DNA from: Burkholderiales bacterium
GTDB lineage: Bacteria > Pseudomonadota > Gammaproteobacteria > Burkholderiales > Burkholderiaceae_C
Reading direction: 5' to 3'
Length of the DNA: 64,000 bases
Assembly (NCBI GenBank): GCA_021414305.1
Contig: JAIOOS010000006.1
Coordinates: forward strand, 310,001-374,000
Both the position numbers and the translations under genes were made by a program. The notes below the pieces were generated by a model, which saw only the letters and a list, made by a program, of their open reading frames with translations, was not told where the DNA came from and searched no databases. Positions 25,081-34,365 of this stretch are shown in pieces. Within the stretch, counting starts at the first letter, position 1. Each line of letters starts with the position of its first letter.

Positions 25081-26271
25081 CTAGCGCAGCGAAGCGAACC
25101 CGGCGCGCAGCTCGCTCACCAGCGACTCCGGCTGCTCGAACGCCGCGAAGTGCCCGCCCTTGGGCAGCCGGTTGTAGTGGATCAGCTTCGGATACGCCCG
25201 CTCCACCCAGCTCCGCGGCGCCTGGTAGAGCTCGTCGGGGAAGGCGCTGATGGCCACCGGGATCTTCACGCCCATCGGCACGAAGAACGGCAGCTTGTTC
25301 TCCCGGTACAGGCGCGCCGACGAGATGCCCGTGTTGGTGAGCCAGGCGAGCGTGATGTTGTCGAGCACGTCGTCGCGCGACAGGCCTTCGCGCTCGCCGT
25401 CGAAGGCGCGGGCGATCATCTGGTAGCTCAGCAGGTCGTGGTCGAGGAACCAGGCGGCCAGGCCGACGGGCGAGTCGGCGATGCCGTAGAGCGTTTGCGG
25501 GTGGTTGGCCATCTGCTGCGCGTACGAGAGGCCATTGGCGAAGAAGAACACCAGCCGCTCGAACGCTCGGGTCTCCTCGGCGCCGAGCCCGGGCGGCGCG
25601 CCTCCGCCAGTCTGCAGCGCCTTCGTGACTTCAGGTGGCAGCGCCGAGGGCATGTTGGTGTGGATGCCGATCAGCCCGGCCGGCGCCTGCACGCCGAGCT
25701 GCTCGGTGACGAGCGCGCCCCAGTCGCCCCCCTGCGCCACGTAGCGCGTGTAGCCCAGGCGATCCATCAGCACCGCCCAGGCGCGGGCCATGCGAACGCA
25801 GTCCCAGCCGGGCGCGGTGGGCTTGCCGGAGAAGCCGTAGCCCGCCATCGACGGAATCACGACGTGGAAGGCGTCGGAGGCCTTGCCGCCGTGGGCCGTG
25901 GGATTGACGAGCGGATCGACGATCTTGAGCTGCTCGACGACCGAGCCGGGCCAGCCGTGCGTGACGATCATCGGCAGCGCGTTCTCGTGCGCCGAGCGGA
26001 CATGCACGAAGTGGATGTCGAGGCCGTCGATCTCGGTGATGAACTGCGGCAGCGCGTTCAGGCGCTTCTCGACCTTGCGCCAGTCGTAGTCGGTGGCCCA
26101 GTAGCGGGCGAGCTTCTGGATCGTCGCGAGCTGCACACCTTGCGACGAGTCGTCGACCGGCTCCTTCTCGGGGAAGCGGGTCGCCGCGACGCGGCGGCGC
26201 AGGTCGGCGAGCTCGGCTTCGCTGGCGCGGTACTCGAACGATCGGAGGGAGGGGTGGATTGGGGTGTTCAT
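25081..26271 (-). CDS. Epoxide hydrolase, EHN-type, copy 2
   Basis: The 396-residue product has the EHN region (ELADLRRRVAATRFPE, DYDWRKVEKRLNALPQF), HGWPGSVVEQLKI as oxyanion loop, VAQGGDWGALVTEQL with the nucleophile Asp, and KGGHFAAFEQPE with the catalytic His. It resembles juvenile-hormone/microsomal-type epoxide hydrolases of bacteria. ATG 26271 is the first that puts the EHN domain at the N-terminus; the longer open frame overlaps the divergent regulator. It is first in the two-gene operon and divergent from a FixJ-like regulator by 147 bases. Confidence 0.87.
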   Translation of the reverse strand: MNTPIHPSLRSFEYRASEAELADLRRRVAATRFPEKEPVDDSSQGVQLATIQKLARYWATDYDWRKVEKRLNALPQFITEIDGLDIHFVHVRSAHENALPMIVTHGWPGSVVEQLKIVDPLVNPTAHGGKASDAFHVVIPSMAGYGFSGKPTAPGWDCVRMARAWAVLMDRLGYTRYVAQGGDWGALVTEQLGVQAPAGLIGIHTNMPSALPPEVTKALQTGGGAPPGLGAEETRAFERLVFFFANGLSYAQQMANHPQTLYGIADSPVGLAAWFLDHDLLSYQMIARAFDGEREGLSRDDVLDNITLAWLTNTGISSARLYRENKLPFFVPMGVKIPVAISAFPDELYQAPRSWVERAYPKLIHYNRLPKGGHFAAFEQPESLVSELRAGFASLR

Positions 26272-26418
26272 GCGGGAGCCTGTCCGTGAGTGGAAGGGGA
26301 GGTCGGTGCGCGCGAAGGCATCACACCAGACGGACCCCCGGGCGTCGATAGAACGATGGTGTCGCCGATACCATCGGAAGGGGCGCGGAGTCGTTCGGTG
26401 CGGCGGTACGATGCAGAG

Positions 26419-27069
26419 ATGGCTGAGACCCGAGGCCACATCGTCTTCGTCGTCGACGACGACCCGCGCATCTGCGAGGCGCTCGCCACGCTGCTTTCGA
26501 GCCACGACATGGAAGCCATGACGTTCGGCTCCGCCGCCGAATACCTGGCCGCAGCGAAGCCCGACGTGCCGGCCTGCCTGGTGCTAGACGTTCAGCTCCC
26601 CGACATCAACGGCCTCGAGCTGCAGAGCCAGCTCGAGCAGGGGAGCTGCCCGCCCATCGTGTTCATCACCGGCCACGGCGACCTCCCCTCCTCCGTGCGC
26701 GCGATCAAGGCGGGCGCCGTCGACTTCCTGGCCAAGCCGTTCAAGGAAGAAGACCTGATGCGCGCGATCGACGCGGCCCTCGCGCAGAGCCGCGAGTCGC
26801 GGCAGAAGGGCGCCGATCAGGCCGACCTGCGGCAGCGCCTCGCATCGCTCACGCCGCGCGAGCGCGAAGTGCTGCCGCTGATCGCGAGCGGCCTGCTCAA
26901 CAAGCAGGCCGCCGCCGACCTGGGCATCAGCGAGGTCACGCTGCAGATCCACCGCGGCAAGATCATGAAGAAGATGGGCGCCGGCTCGTTCGCCGAGCTG
27001 GTGCGAATGGCCGCGGCGCTCGAGCTGCCGGTCAGCCGGCGGCCGGAGCCGCGCTGGCCGGCAAGGTGA
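26419..27069 (+). CDS. FixJ/NarL-type response regulator
   Basis: The 216-residue protein has a receiver domain: FVVDDDP acidic pocket, LVLDVQLPD phosphoacceptor Asp, FITGHGD switch Thr, and KPF lysine. A LuxR-type HTH follows (LTPREREVLPLIASG, then AAADLGISEVTLQIHRGKIM). ATG 26419 is used, since the longer frame from 26290 adds a low-complexity tail before the receiver. It converges with a MASE4 histidine kinase gene, overlapping it by 38 bases at the 3' ends. A kinase-regulator pairing is likely but the arrangement is unusual. Confidence 0.9.
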   Translation: MAETRGHIVFVVDDDPRICEALATLLSSHDMEAMTFGSAAEYLAAAKPDVPACLVLDVQLPDINGLELQSQLEQGSCPPIVFITGHGDLPSSVRAIKAGAVDFLAKPFKEEDLMRAIDAALAQSRESRQKGADQADLRQRLASLTPREREVLPLIASGLLNKQAAADLGISEVTLQIHRGKIMKKMGAGSFAELVRMAAALELPVSRRPEPRWPAR

Positions 27070-28633
27070 ACTGGAACACCGCCCCCTGCGGCGAGTTCGG
27101 CGTGAACCAGAGGCGGCTGTCGTGCGCCTCGACGATGGCGCGGCAGATCGAGAGGCCCATGCCCATGCCGCCCGACTTGGTGGTGAAGAGCGGGTTGAAC
27201 AGGCGCTCGGCGTCGATCGAGCCGATGCCGTTTCCGGTGTCGGCCACCGAGACCACGACGCGGTCGCCGTCGTAGGGCGCCGACTTCACGCTCAGCACCC
27301 GCGGCTCCTCGCGCGCCGCCATGGCGTCGACGGCGTTCATGATGAGGTTGAGCAGCACCTGCTGGAGCTGGACCCGGTTGCCGTTCACCGGCGGAATCTG
27401 CCGGTTCGGCTCGGCCTGGACGAGGATGCGGTGCTTCTGCAGCTCGCTGCCGCCGAGCGAGAGCGCCTCCTCGATCAGGTCGTTGAGGTCGAACGAGGTT
27501 CGCTCCGTGACGTCGCTCTTGAAGTTGGCGCGAATGCTGCCCACCAGCGTGCCGGCGCGGTGGCCGTCGGCGGTGATGCGGCGAAACGCCTCCTTGGCCT
27601 TCTCGACGTTCGGCGCGGCGCGGTCGAGGAAGCGAAAGCCGGCATCGGCGGTGGTGATCATCGCCGTGAGCGGCTGGCGCATCTCGTGGGCGATTGTCGC
27701 GGCGACGGCATCGCCCGTCAGCAGGCGCGCCTCGCGCTCGCGGCGCTGCCCCTGCACCGCGTTGAGCAGCTTGGCGTAGAGCGTGGTGATCTCGTACAGC
27801 AAGACGGTCAGCACGAGGCTGCTCGACAGGAAGCCGACCACGCGCACGGCATACCAGCCGGTGCTGAAGCGCGTGGGCGCCGGGTAGTAGCTCAAGGGAA
27901 CCTCCACCAGGTAGAGGCACATCACGACCATCAGCCAGAGATCGAGCACCGAACGCCGCCGCACCCAGAGCGCCACGATGGCGGCGATGCACACCGTGGC
28001 GATCGGCGCGCCCACCAGGTAAGGCCAGCTCGGGCTGAAGCGGAGCTGGTCGAGCATGAGGACCGGCAATTCCGCTTCCCACACGACGGCGACATAGATG
28101 GCTGCCGCCGCGAGGGCGGCCGTCGCGGCGATGCCCCACCCGATCGCGGTGCTGGCCTTCCCCGGCCAGGGCCGCGCGCTCGAATCTTCCTTGGTCAAGG
28201 CGTAGGCAACGACGAACATCGGAAAGACCGTGTGCCAGACGACGTACAGCCAGGCCGAGGTCTGCAGGTCGCCGATGAGGCCGTTCGGCGCCAGCAGGCC
28301 CGGGAAGGCGAAGGTGTAGCCGATGATGATCAGCGCCATGAACAGGTAGCCGCTGGCGATCACGAGAATGGCGCGCGAGCGCAGGATCGAGAACTGGGCG
28401 TAGAGCAGGATCGCCGTCACCGCATCGGTGACGAAGATGGCCGTGGCATAGATCGCGATGAACGCGTTGACGGCCCCCAGGTGGATGCCGGCGAACGGCC
28501 CCGAGATGAGGTACAGGGCGACCACCAGGCCGATCACGATGCCGAGGGCGAGCCGCTTCTGCACCGGGCCTGGTGCCAGGTTCGAGAGAACGAACTGCTG
28601 GTCCACCGGAACGGCGGCGTCAGGCTTCAGCAT
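27032..28633 (-). CDS. MASE4-domain sensor histidine kinase
   Basis: The 533-residue kinase has an N-terminal membrane sensor with seven to eight helices matching MASE4 (TAILLYAQFSILRSRAILV, SGYLFMALIIIGYTFAFPGL, TAWLY-like YVVWHTVFPMF). The cytoplasmic kinase core has the H box TIAHEMRQPLTAM, N box QVLLNLIMNAVDAMA, and G boxes VADTGNGIG and GGMGMGLSICRAIV. The ligand is unknown. The gene for a stand-alone receiver lies 63 bases upstream on the same strand, and the 3' end overlaps a convergent FixJ-like regulator. Together they probably form a branched phosphorelay. Confidence 0.9.
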   Translation of the reverse strand: MLKPDAAVPVDQQFVLSNLAPGPVQKRLALGIVIGLVVALYLISGPFAGIHLGAVNAFIAIYATAIFVTDAVTAILLYAQFSILRSRAILVIASGYLFMALIIIGYTFAFPGLLAPNGLIGDLQTSAWLYVVWHTVFPMFVVAYALTKEDSSARPWPGKASTAIGWGIAATAALAAAAIYVAVVWEAELPVLMLDQLRFSPSWPYLVGAPIATVCIAAIVALWVRRRSVLDLWLMVVMCLYLVEVPLSYYPAPTRFSTGWYAVRVVGFLSSSLVLTVLLYEITTLYAKLLNAVQGQRREREARLLTGDAVAATIAHEMRQPLTAMITTADAGFRFLDRAAPNVEKAKEAFRRITADGHRAGTLVGSIRANFKSDVTERTSFDLNDLIEEALSLGGSELQKHRILVQAEPNRQIPPVNGNRVQLQQVLLNLIMNAVDAMAAREEPRVLSVKSAPYDGDRVVVSVADTGNGIGSIDAERLFNPLFTTKSGGMGMGLSICRAIVEAHDSRLWFTPNSPQGAVFQFTLPASAAPAAG

Positions 28634-28696
28634 CGTCGCGTCCCTTCTCGCCGCGGGCGAGGCCGCGCGGCTGGGTGTGGGGAGAAATCGTACGCC

Positions 28697-29086
28697 TCAA
28701 CCGGGCGGCGCGCTGCGCAGCGCTTCGCCCACGGCCTCGAGCAGCTCGTGCCCCTGGAACGGCTTCGTGAAGAGGCGCGAGTGGATTCCGCCGAGCGGAG
28801 GCAGGCGCTTCAGCCGGTCGGGATAGCCGGTGATGAGGATGACCGGCAGACCCGGGCGCGCCGCATGCACCAGGCGCACGAGCTCGAAGCCGTCGATGCC
28901 CGGCATGTCGACATCGGAGATCAGGCAGTCGACCTGCGCGAGATCGCCGCTCGCCAGCAGCGCAGCGGCCGAGGTGAACGTGCGCACGGCGTAGTCGGCC
29001 GACTCGAGCAGGTATTCGAGCGACTGCAGGATGCTCTGGTCGTCGTCGACCACGGCAACGACGTAGATCTGGGAGCGGGCGGTCAT
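28697..29086 (-). CDS. Single-domain response regulator (CheY-like receiver)
   Basis: The 129-residue protein is a receiver without output domain. VVAVVDDDQSI is the acidic pocket, CLISDVDMPGIDG the phosphoacceptor Asp, ILITGYPD the switch Thr, and LFTKPFQGHELL the conserved Lys. ATG 29086 (MTARSQIYVV) is chosen; an extension to 29203 would overlap the divergent regulator's leader. Being just upstream of the MASE4 kinase on the same strand, it is probably co-expressed and may act as a phosphate sink or diguanylate/HPt partner. Confidence 0.9.
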   Translation of the reverse strand: MTARSQIYVVAVVDDDQSILQSLEYLLESADYAVRTFTSAAALLASGDLAQVDCLISDVDMPGIDGFELVRLVHAARPGLPVILITGYPDRLKRLPPLGGIHSRLFTKPFQGHELLEAVGEALRSAPPG

Positions 29087-29212
29087 GGGAAGGCGGGGAA
29101 TCGTTGCCGCGGCCACTTTGGCAGAGTTGCCCGGCGCCGTATCTAACAGGAAGATGTGATGGCGCAACGCCGGCAGCGGGAAGAGCATGCGGCCCTGCTG
29201 CAAGGGGTTGCT

Positions 29213-29839
29213 ATGTCATACGCCAGGCCCATGGTGTTCGTTGTCGACGACGACGTCTCGGTGCGCGAATCGCTCGGCCTGCTCATCGAATCGGCCGGCT
29301 GGCGGCCGGAGCTGTTCGCCTGCGGCAGCGAGTTCCTGGAGCGGCCGCGGGTGGTGGCGCCGAGCTGCCTGGTGCTCGACGTGATGCTCCCCGATCTCAA
29401 CGGCTGCGACCTGCAGGCGCTGCTCGCCGACCGGGCCGACATGCCGATCATCTTCATCTCCGGCCACAACGACGTGGCGACGACGGTGCGCGCCATGAAG
29501 GCCGGGGCGGCGGAGTTCTTCCCCAAGCCGTTCGCCGACGACGCGGTGCTGGCCGCCATCGGCAAGGCCATCGACCGGAGCTGCAAGGCCCTGGCCGACG
29601 AGGCCGCGACCCGGTCGCTCCGCGACAGCTACGCGACGCTCAGCGCGCGCGAGCGCGAGGTGCTGGCGCTCGTGATCTCGGGCCGCCTGAACAAGCAGGT
29701 GGGCAGCGAGCTCGGCATCAGCGAGATCACCGTCAAGGCGCACCGCGGCAGCGTGATGCGCAAGATGAAGGCCGACTCCATCTGCGACCTCGTGCGGATG
29801 GCTTCGCGGCTCTGCCTGGGGCCCGTGCTGAAGGCTTGA
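29213..29839 (+). CDS. FixJ-family response regulator
   Basis: The 208-residue protein has an N-terminal receiver (FVVDDDVSVRES, LVLDVMLPDLNG with the phosphoacceptor, FISGHNDVATTVRAMKAGA, FFPKPF) and a LuxR-type HTH (LSAREREVLALVISGRLNKQ, GSELGISEITVKAHRGSVM). The start at ATG 29213 follows AAGGGG. It is divergent from the single-domain receiver by 126 bases. It is about 50 percent similar by eye to the regulator at 26419, so the cluster holds two FixJ paralogues around one kinase. Confidence 0.9.
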   Translation: MSYARPMVFVVDDDVSVRESLGLLIESAGWRPELFACGSEFLERPRVVAPSCLVLDVMLPDLNGCDLQALLADRADMPIIFISGHNDVATTVRAMKAGAAEFFPKPFADDAVLAAIGKAIDRSCKALADEAATRSLRDSYATLSAREREVLALVISGRLNKQVGSELGISEITVKAHRGSVMRKMKADSICDLVRMASRLCLGPVLKA

Positions 29840-29886
29840 GGCGGCCTGGTGAACGCCGCCCAGGTGAGCCCGACGAGGCGCGGCGG

Positions 29887-30333
29887 CTAGGCAGGATCGA
29901 GCGTGAGCGCCGTGTGCGCGCCGCCGCTCTGCACGGAGGGGCAGCCGCCCACGGTGAGCGCATAGCGGCCGGAGACGGACACCGCCTTGGAGACGTAGCC
30001 GGTCGCGGAGACCGTGAACGTGTGCGTTCCCTCGAACCGGGAGAAGCCGCAAGGCGTTCCGCATTCCACGGTGGTGCCGACCACGCGGGCGTTCACGGCG
30101 ATCAGCAGTCGCTCCGGGCTGAGGCCCGCCAACAGCGGCATGCCATCGACGGCGATGCCGCTGAGAACGAACGTCGGAACGATCGCTCCGGAGCTCGAGT
30201 TGCGCACGGCATCGATCATGATCGAGGGTTCGTTCGATTCGGCGATGCACGGCCCGGACAGCCCTTCCTCGCCGCCGCCGCCGCAGGCGGAAAGCATCGC
30301 CAGCAAGATCAGTCCAGGCACTCGTTTCAGCAT
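29887..30333 (-). CDS. Putative small lipoprotein, unknown function
   Basis: The 148-residue protein starts MLKRVPGLILLAMLSACGGG, a lipoprotein signal with LSAC lipobox, so it is probably anchored in a membrane facing the periplasm. The mature part is beta-rich, with two cysteine pairs (VECGTPCGFS, then GGCPSV), and ends QSGGAHTALTLDPA; it might be an immunoglobulin-like or carboxypeptidase-regulatory-like fold (THTFTVSATGYVSKAVSVSG). I do not recognise a named family. ATG 30333 is required for the lipobox. Confidence 0.7.
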   Translation of the reverse strand: MLKRVPGLILLAMLSACGGGGEEGLSGPCIAESNEPSIMIDAVRNSSSGAIVPTFVLSGIAVDGMPLLAGLSPERLLIAVNARVVGTTVECGTPCGFSRFEGTHTFTVSATGYVSKAVSVSGRYALTVGGCPSVQSGGAHTALTLDPA

Positions 30334-30462
30334 CGCCGGCCCCTCGCATTGCAGCCCGCCACCATGATGCCCGAGGCAACGGGCAGGCCCGATGCGCGTT
30401 GTCACGGGGCGACATCGGCGCGCGTTTCATGCACCATCGCGCACCTCCGGAAAGGCCCGCCG

Positions 30463-31695
30463 ATGACCACGCCGCCTCTCGCCGTCGACATGCGCGACCC
30501 CGCGTTCCGCAACGATCCGCACCCGCTGCTGCACGCGGTGCGCGCGCGCGGCCGCGCCGAGCGCGACGTGGTGGGCATCTGGCTGGCCACGCACCACGCC
30601 GATTGCAGCGCGGGCTTGCGCAGCAACCAGCTCAGCCGCGAGGTGACGCGCATGCCCGGCTACGCGCAGATGCGCCCCTACGTGGCCGATTCGATGCTCG
30701 AGCGCACCTGCGAGCGCTGGATGCTGTTCAACGACCCGCCGGTGCACACGCGGCTGCGCCGTCTGGTGAACGCCGCCTTCAAGCCCGCCGTGGTGCAGGC
30801 GCTGCGCGCGCGGGTGGCGGCGATCACGGCCGAGCTGCTGGCGGCCCTGCCCACCGAGCCCGGCGCCACCTTCGACCTGATGCCCACGCTGGCGCAGCCG
30901 CTGCCGGTGCGCGTGATCTGCGACGTGATGGGCCTGCCGGCCGAAGACTTCGCGCAGACCAAGCAATGGGCCGACGCGCTGGCGCTGATCGTCGAGCCGG
31001 TGATCCGGCGCGCGGAGCGCGAGGCCGCCAGCCGCGCCGGCACCGAGATGGTGGAGTACCTGCGCGCGCACATCGCGCGGCAGCGCGCCAGCGGCGAGCG
31101 CGAGAGCCTGCTCGGCACGCTGGTGGCGGCGCACGACGCCGACGATGGGGCGCTATTGAGCGAAGACGAGCTGCTGGGCAACCTGATCCTGCTGTTCGTG
31201 GCCGGGCACGAGACCACGACCAACCTGATCGGCAACGGCATGCTGACGCTGCTGCGCCACCCCGAGGCGCTGGCGCAGCTGCGCGCCGACCCCGAGACGC
31301 TGATGCCCGGCGCGGTGGACGAGATGCTGCGCTACGAGAGCTCGGTGAACATGGTGGCGCGGCACGTGGTGGCGCCGTATGCCATCGGCGAGACGGTGGT
31401 GCCTTCGGGGGACGTGGTGTTCTTCATGACCGGGGCGGCGAACCGGGACCCGGCGGTGTTCGCGGAGCCGGACCGGTTCGACATCACGCGGAGCCCGAAT
31501 CCGCATCTGGCGTTCGGGGCGGGGATTCACTACTGCGTGGGGGCGCCGCTGGCGAGGATGGAGGCGGAGGTGGCGTTTGGGGAGTTGCTGCGGGAGCGGC
31601 CGGGGTTGGCGCTGGCAGAGCCGGAGACAGCCCCGGCCTGGCGGAAGTTAATCAACTTGCGCGGGCTTGAGATGTTGTCGCTACGCGAAGCGTGA
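30463..31695 (+). CDS. Cytochrome P450
   Basis: The 410-residue soluble P450 shows the I-helix LFVAGHETTTNLIGNGM, the K-helix VDEMLRYESSVNMVAR with ExxR, and the haem loop HLAFGAGIHYCVGAPLARME with the ligand Cys. This is a bacterial CYP that would need ferredoxin and reductase partners; none is adjacent. Substrate unknown. The N-terminal DNA is shared with the leader ORF at 19342. From about 31340 to 31640 codons end almost exclusively in G (GGG, GTG, GCG, GAG), unlike the first 800 bases, and the low-GC kinase cassette begins just after the stop. Confidence 0.92.
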   Translation: MTTPPLAVDMRDPAFRNDPHPLLHAVRARGRAERDVVGIWLATHHADCSAGLRSNQLSREVTRMPGYAQMRPYVADSMLERTCERWMLFNDPPVHTRLRRLVNAAFKPAVVQALRARVAAITAELLAALPTEPGATFDLMPTLAQPLPVRVICDVMGLPAEDFAQTKQWADALALIVEPVIRRAEREAASRAGTEMVEYLRAHIARQRASGERESLLGTLVAAHDADDGALLSEDELLGNLILLFVAGHETTTNLIGNGMLTLLRHPEALAQLRADPETLMPGAVDEMLRYESSVNMVARHVVAPYAIGETVVPSGDVVFFMTGAANRDPAVFAEPDRFDITRSPNPHLAFGAGIHYCVGAPLARMEAEVAFGELLRERPGLALAEPETAPAWRKLINLRGLEMLSLREA

Positions 31696-31777
31696 ACGCC
31701 TAACGAGAGGCAATCGAAGAAAGCGAAAATCGCCCTGCCGTCTTTTGCACCTACGATCATGCAGATCGGGAGGTTGA

Positions 31778-32800
31778 ATGCTTCAGCTTACAGGGAAAAA
31801 AACGCTCGACGGATGGCTTGTCGGTGAGCCTGTTGAGTTCTCACCTGATCACACGGGGGGCTACTTTTCGAGCTGCTTTTATGTCTCGAAGGATGACCGC
31901 CGGGCATTTCTAAAAGCTCTGGACATCGAAAAGTTTGACATTGGACAGTTGCTGGAAATCCTCGCCGGTTTCGAGTACGAGACGAGGCTCGTAGACATCT
32001 GTCGAACAAATCGCCTCAGTCGAATTGTTCAAGTCCTGGAGTCGGGGAAGATTGAGCGCGACCCCAATGCTCCGCCTGTCTTGCGATTCGTTCCGTATCT
32101 GGTTTTCGAGCTCGCAAAGGGTGACATACGAAGCTCGATTGACGTCAGCACTCCCGTATCTGACGAGTGGCGGTTCTTCGTCCTGCGCCAAACGACGCTA
32201 GCTCTCTTGCAGCTGCACGGTCAGAGTATTGCCCATCAAGACCTAAAGCCTTCAAACGTCTTGCAGTTCGCCGCCAATCAGTTGAAGCTCGCCGACCTGG
32301 GGCGGTCGTCATTGCGCGGCAGTCCCTCGCCCAACGACTCGCTAGCCGTGCCTGGCGCCCGGAACTATGCTCCATTCGAGCAGCGATACGGCTACGCACC
32401 GACAGACTGGGTAGAGCGACGCTTGACAGCGGACGTTTTTCATCTAGGTTGCCTGACTGTGTTCGCATTCACGAATGTTTGTTTTCCAGAATTCGTGATG
32501 ACGAAGGTTCCGGACGCCTACAGACCAAGCAACTGGGGCGGTACTTACGCCGAGGTGGTTGTTCACATTCAAGCGGCGGCTTCCGAAGCGATCCTCGAGC
32601 TCAGTCAAGACTTTCCTGAACAGTTTCGACAGCCGTTGACTGAGATCGTCTTGGATCTCTGCCATCCTGATCCTCTTCTTCGCGCGAGAACAGGGCCGCG
32701 GAATCGGACCTCGATTGGTCTTCTTTGGCTTCAGAGATATGCGTCAAGATTTGACGTGCTTGAGAAGGCCGCGCGGGTGAGAGGCGCTGCCCGTGTTTGA
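31778..32800 (+). CDS. Atypical Ser/Thr protein kinase of a low-GC cassette
   Basis: The 340-residue soluble protein is a divergent eukaryote-like kinase. FLKALD (Lys near 46) is the VAIK lysine, FEYETRLVD may hold the helix C Glu, and AHQDLKPSNVLQF is the catalytic loop with HQD for HRD. LADLGRSS stands in for DFG, YAPFEQRYG is the APE region and TADVFHLGCL the helix F Asp. All residues for catalysis appear present, while the glycine loop is poor. No transmembrane or sensor domain follows. GC content and codon use (AAT, TTT, CGT, GTT frequent) are clearly lower than flanking genes. GGGAGG precedes ATG 31778. It overlaps the next gene by 8 bases, so the two act as a unit. Confidence 0.85.
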   Translation: MLQLTGKKTLDGWLVGEPVEFSPDHTGGYFSSCFYVSKDDRRAFLKALDIEKFDIGQLLEILAGFEYETRLVDICRTNRLSRIVQVLESGKIERDPNAPPVLRFVPYLVFELAKGDIRSSIDVSTPVSDEWRFFVLRQTTLALLQLHGQSIAHQDLKPSNVLQFAANQLKLADLGRSSLRGSPSPNDSLAVPGARNYAPFEQRYGYAPTDWVERRLTADVFHLGCLTVFAFTNVCFPEFVMTKVPDAYRPSNWGGTYAEVVVHIQAAASEAILELSQDFPEQFRQPLTEIVLDLCHPDPLLRARTGPRNRTSIGLLWLQRYASRFDVLEKAARVRGAARV

Positions 32801-34343
32801 AGAACAACGCCCTCGACGCGTAGTCCCTCGGTGGCGGCTATCTCGAATCACCGCTCAGACCGCGGAAGCGAGGAGTCGCAAGCCGGGCCGCTCGGTCGAC
32901 TTTTCGGCCGAGCTCGCCAACAAGCAAATGGAGTTCGAGTTTCAACCAACAGTTCCGGTTGCTTCGGAACTGATGTTCTTGGCGTCTGAGGCCGGCGACG
33001 ACAAGACTGCTAGGACGGCTGCAACACTCATCGTAGGAAACGAAGAAAAGATCGGCGCTACGAGCCTTGTGGCGACGGCTAAGAGGGTCTTGGAAGGCGG
33101 CCACCAATCCTCGAGTCCTTCTTCTGAGAACTTCGTTCGGGACGCCCGAAGGTCTCTGGCGTTGGACTTTCGAAATCCTGTCTTGCTGATGGATGTGGCG
33201 AGGGAACTCACGGCCAAGGGGCATGGCAAGGCCGCCCTTCGGTACGTCCGAACGGCAGTGTCTCTTGCCCCGCTATCGAGGTTTGTCGTACGGGCCGCAG
33301 CCCGCTACTACTTGCACATGGGTGATCACGAGCAAGCGCATGATGTGATCAAACGCAGCCCTTTGCTCAGTTCCGATCCTTGGGTTCAAGCATCGGAAAT
33401 CGCAGTGGCGACTCTGCGGGGGCGAAATTCGAGCTACACAAAACGCGCGATTCGCAAGCTATCTGAGCTCAAGACGATAGGCGTCGACCTTTCGGAGCTC
33501 GCTAGCGCGGTGGGCACGGTCGAGCTCAATGAAGGTGCGGAGCGAAAAGCAAAACAGCTGTTCGTGAAGTCCTTAGTCGACCCCAATGACAACAGCTTGG
33601 CTCAAGCCGAGTGGGCGGCTACTCGTCTGAAGCTGGTGGTGGACGCGAAAGTACTCAGGACCCCCTTCTCATTTGAGGCCAACAGCAACAACGCGTATCG
33701 CCGGCTGATGCTTCCGGAAGCGATTGACTTTGCGAAGCAATGGTCAGATGACGAGCCGTTTGCTTCCCGCCCGCTGAATACGTTGACGCATCTTTACTGT
33801 CTTGAGGAGCGATTCGCAGAGGCAAGGGCATCCGTAGAGGCTGAACTTCGACTTGAAGGAAGTTCCATAGGATCAGCTCATCTCAATCGCCTATTCATAC
33901 GTATACAAGAAGGAGACCTTGATAACGCATATGCAGAGTTGCAGCGCGTTGCAGCTGGACCGGACTCGAAGAATCATGCCGTCCACATACTCGCGGACGC
34001 TGGCGCTCTTGCGTACGCGACCGGAGAGGCGACGTTGGGACGGGAGCTCTATCAGTCAGCCATAAAGGCGGCAAGGATAAGAGGTTCGCCGATGGAGGAA
34101 GCGTCGGCGCGGGCATATTTTGCCCGTGCTGCAGTGATGTATGACGATCCTAGTGCAGCATCGATCGTCCAAGAAGCAGTCACGAACGTTGAACGTCTTC
34201 CTAATCCTGGTGCAATTCATGTTGTACGGCGTCTTGTCGACAGCGACCAACGGAAGAAGCTGGAATCAGTAGCGGAGAAGCGCGTGGCGAAAGTCAGGTG
34301 GACTTGGGACTCGATCACCAACACGTTGAAAAGTCTCGAATGA
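32793..34343 (+). CDS. TPR-like helical-repeat partner of the atypical kinase
   Basis: The 516-residue protein starts at GTG 32793 inside the kinase gene, suggesting translational coupling. A basic N-terminal segment (EEQRPRRVVPRWRLSR) precedes helical repeats with TPR character: HGKAALRYVRTAVSLAPLSR, AARYYLHMGDHEQAHDVIKR, LEERFAEARASVEAELRLEG and GEATLGRELYQSAIKAARIR. There is no signal peptide, membrane helix or nuclease/protease motif. Composition is the same low-GC type as the kinase. It may be the kinase's substrate, adaptor or sensor. Annotated function is inference; no named family is recognised. Confidence 0.8.
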   Translation: MFEEQRPRRVVPRWRLSRITAQTAEARSRKPGRSVDFSAELANKQMEFEFQPTVPVASELMFLASEAGDDKTARTAATLIVGNEEKIGATSLVATAKRVLEGGHQSSSPSSENFVRDARRSLALDFRNPVLLMDVARELTAKGHGKAALRYVRTAVSLAPLSRFVVRAAARYYLHMGDHEQAHDVIKRSPLLSSDPWVQASEIAVATLRGRNSSYTKRAIRKLSELKTIGVDLSELASAVGTVELNEGAERKAKQLFVKSLVDPNDNSLAQAEWAATRLKLVVDAKVLRTPFSFEANSNNAYRRLMLPEAIDFAKQWSDDEPFASRPLNTLTHLYCLEERFAEARASVEAELRLEGSSIGSAHLNRLFIRIQEGDLDNAYAELQRVAAGPDSKNHAVHILADAGALAYATGEATLGRELYQSAIKAARIRGSPMEEASARAYFARAAVMYDDPSAASIVQEAVTNVERLPNPGAIHVVRRLVDSDQRKKLESVAEKRVAKVRWTWDSITNTLKSLE

Positions 34344-34365
34344 GCTTTTGATCTGGCTGATTCGA

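Noticed and set aside
31778-34343. TerY-phosphorylation triad or known kinase-based abortive-infection system
   Set aside because: No TerY-like von Willebrand domain or PP2C phosphatase gene is present, and the partner lacks known defence motifs, so the named systems were not assigned.
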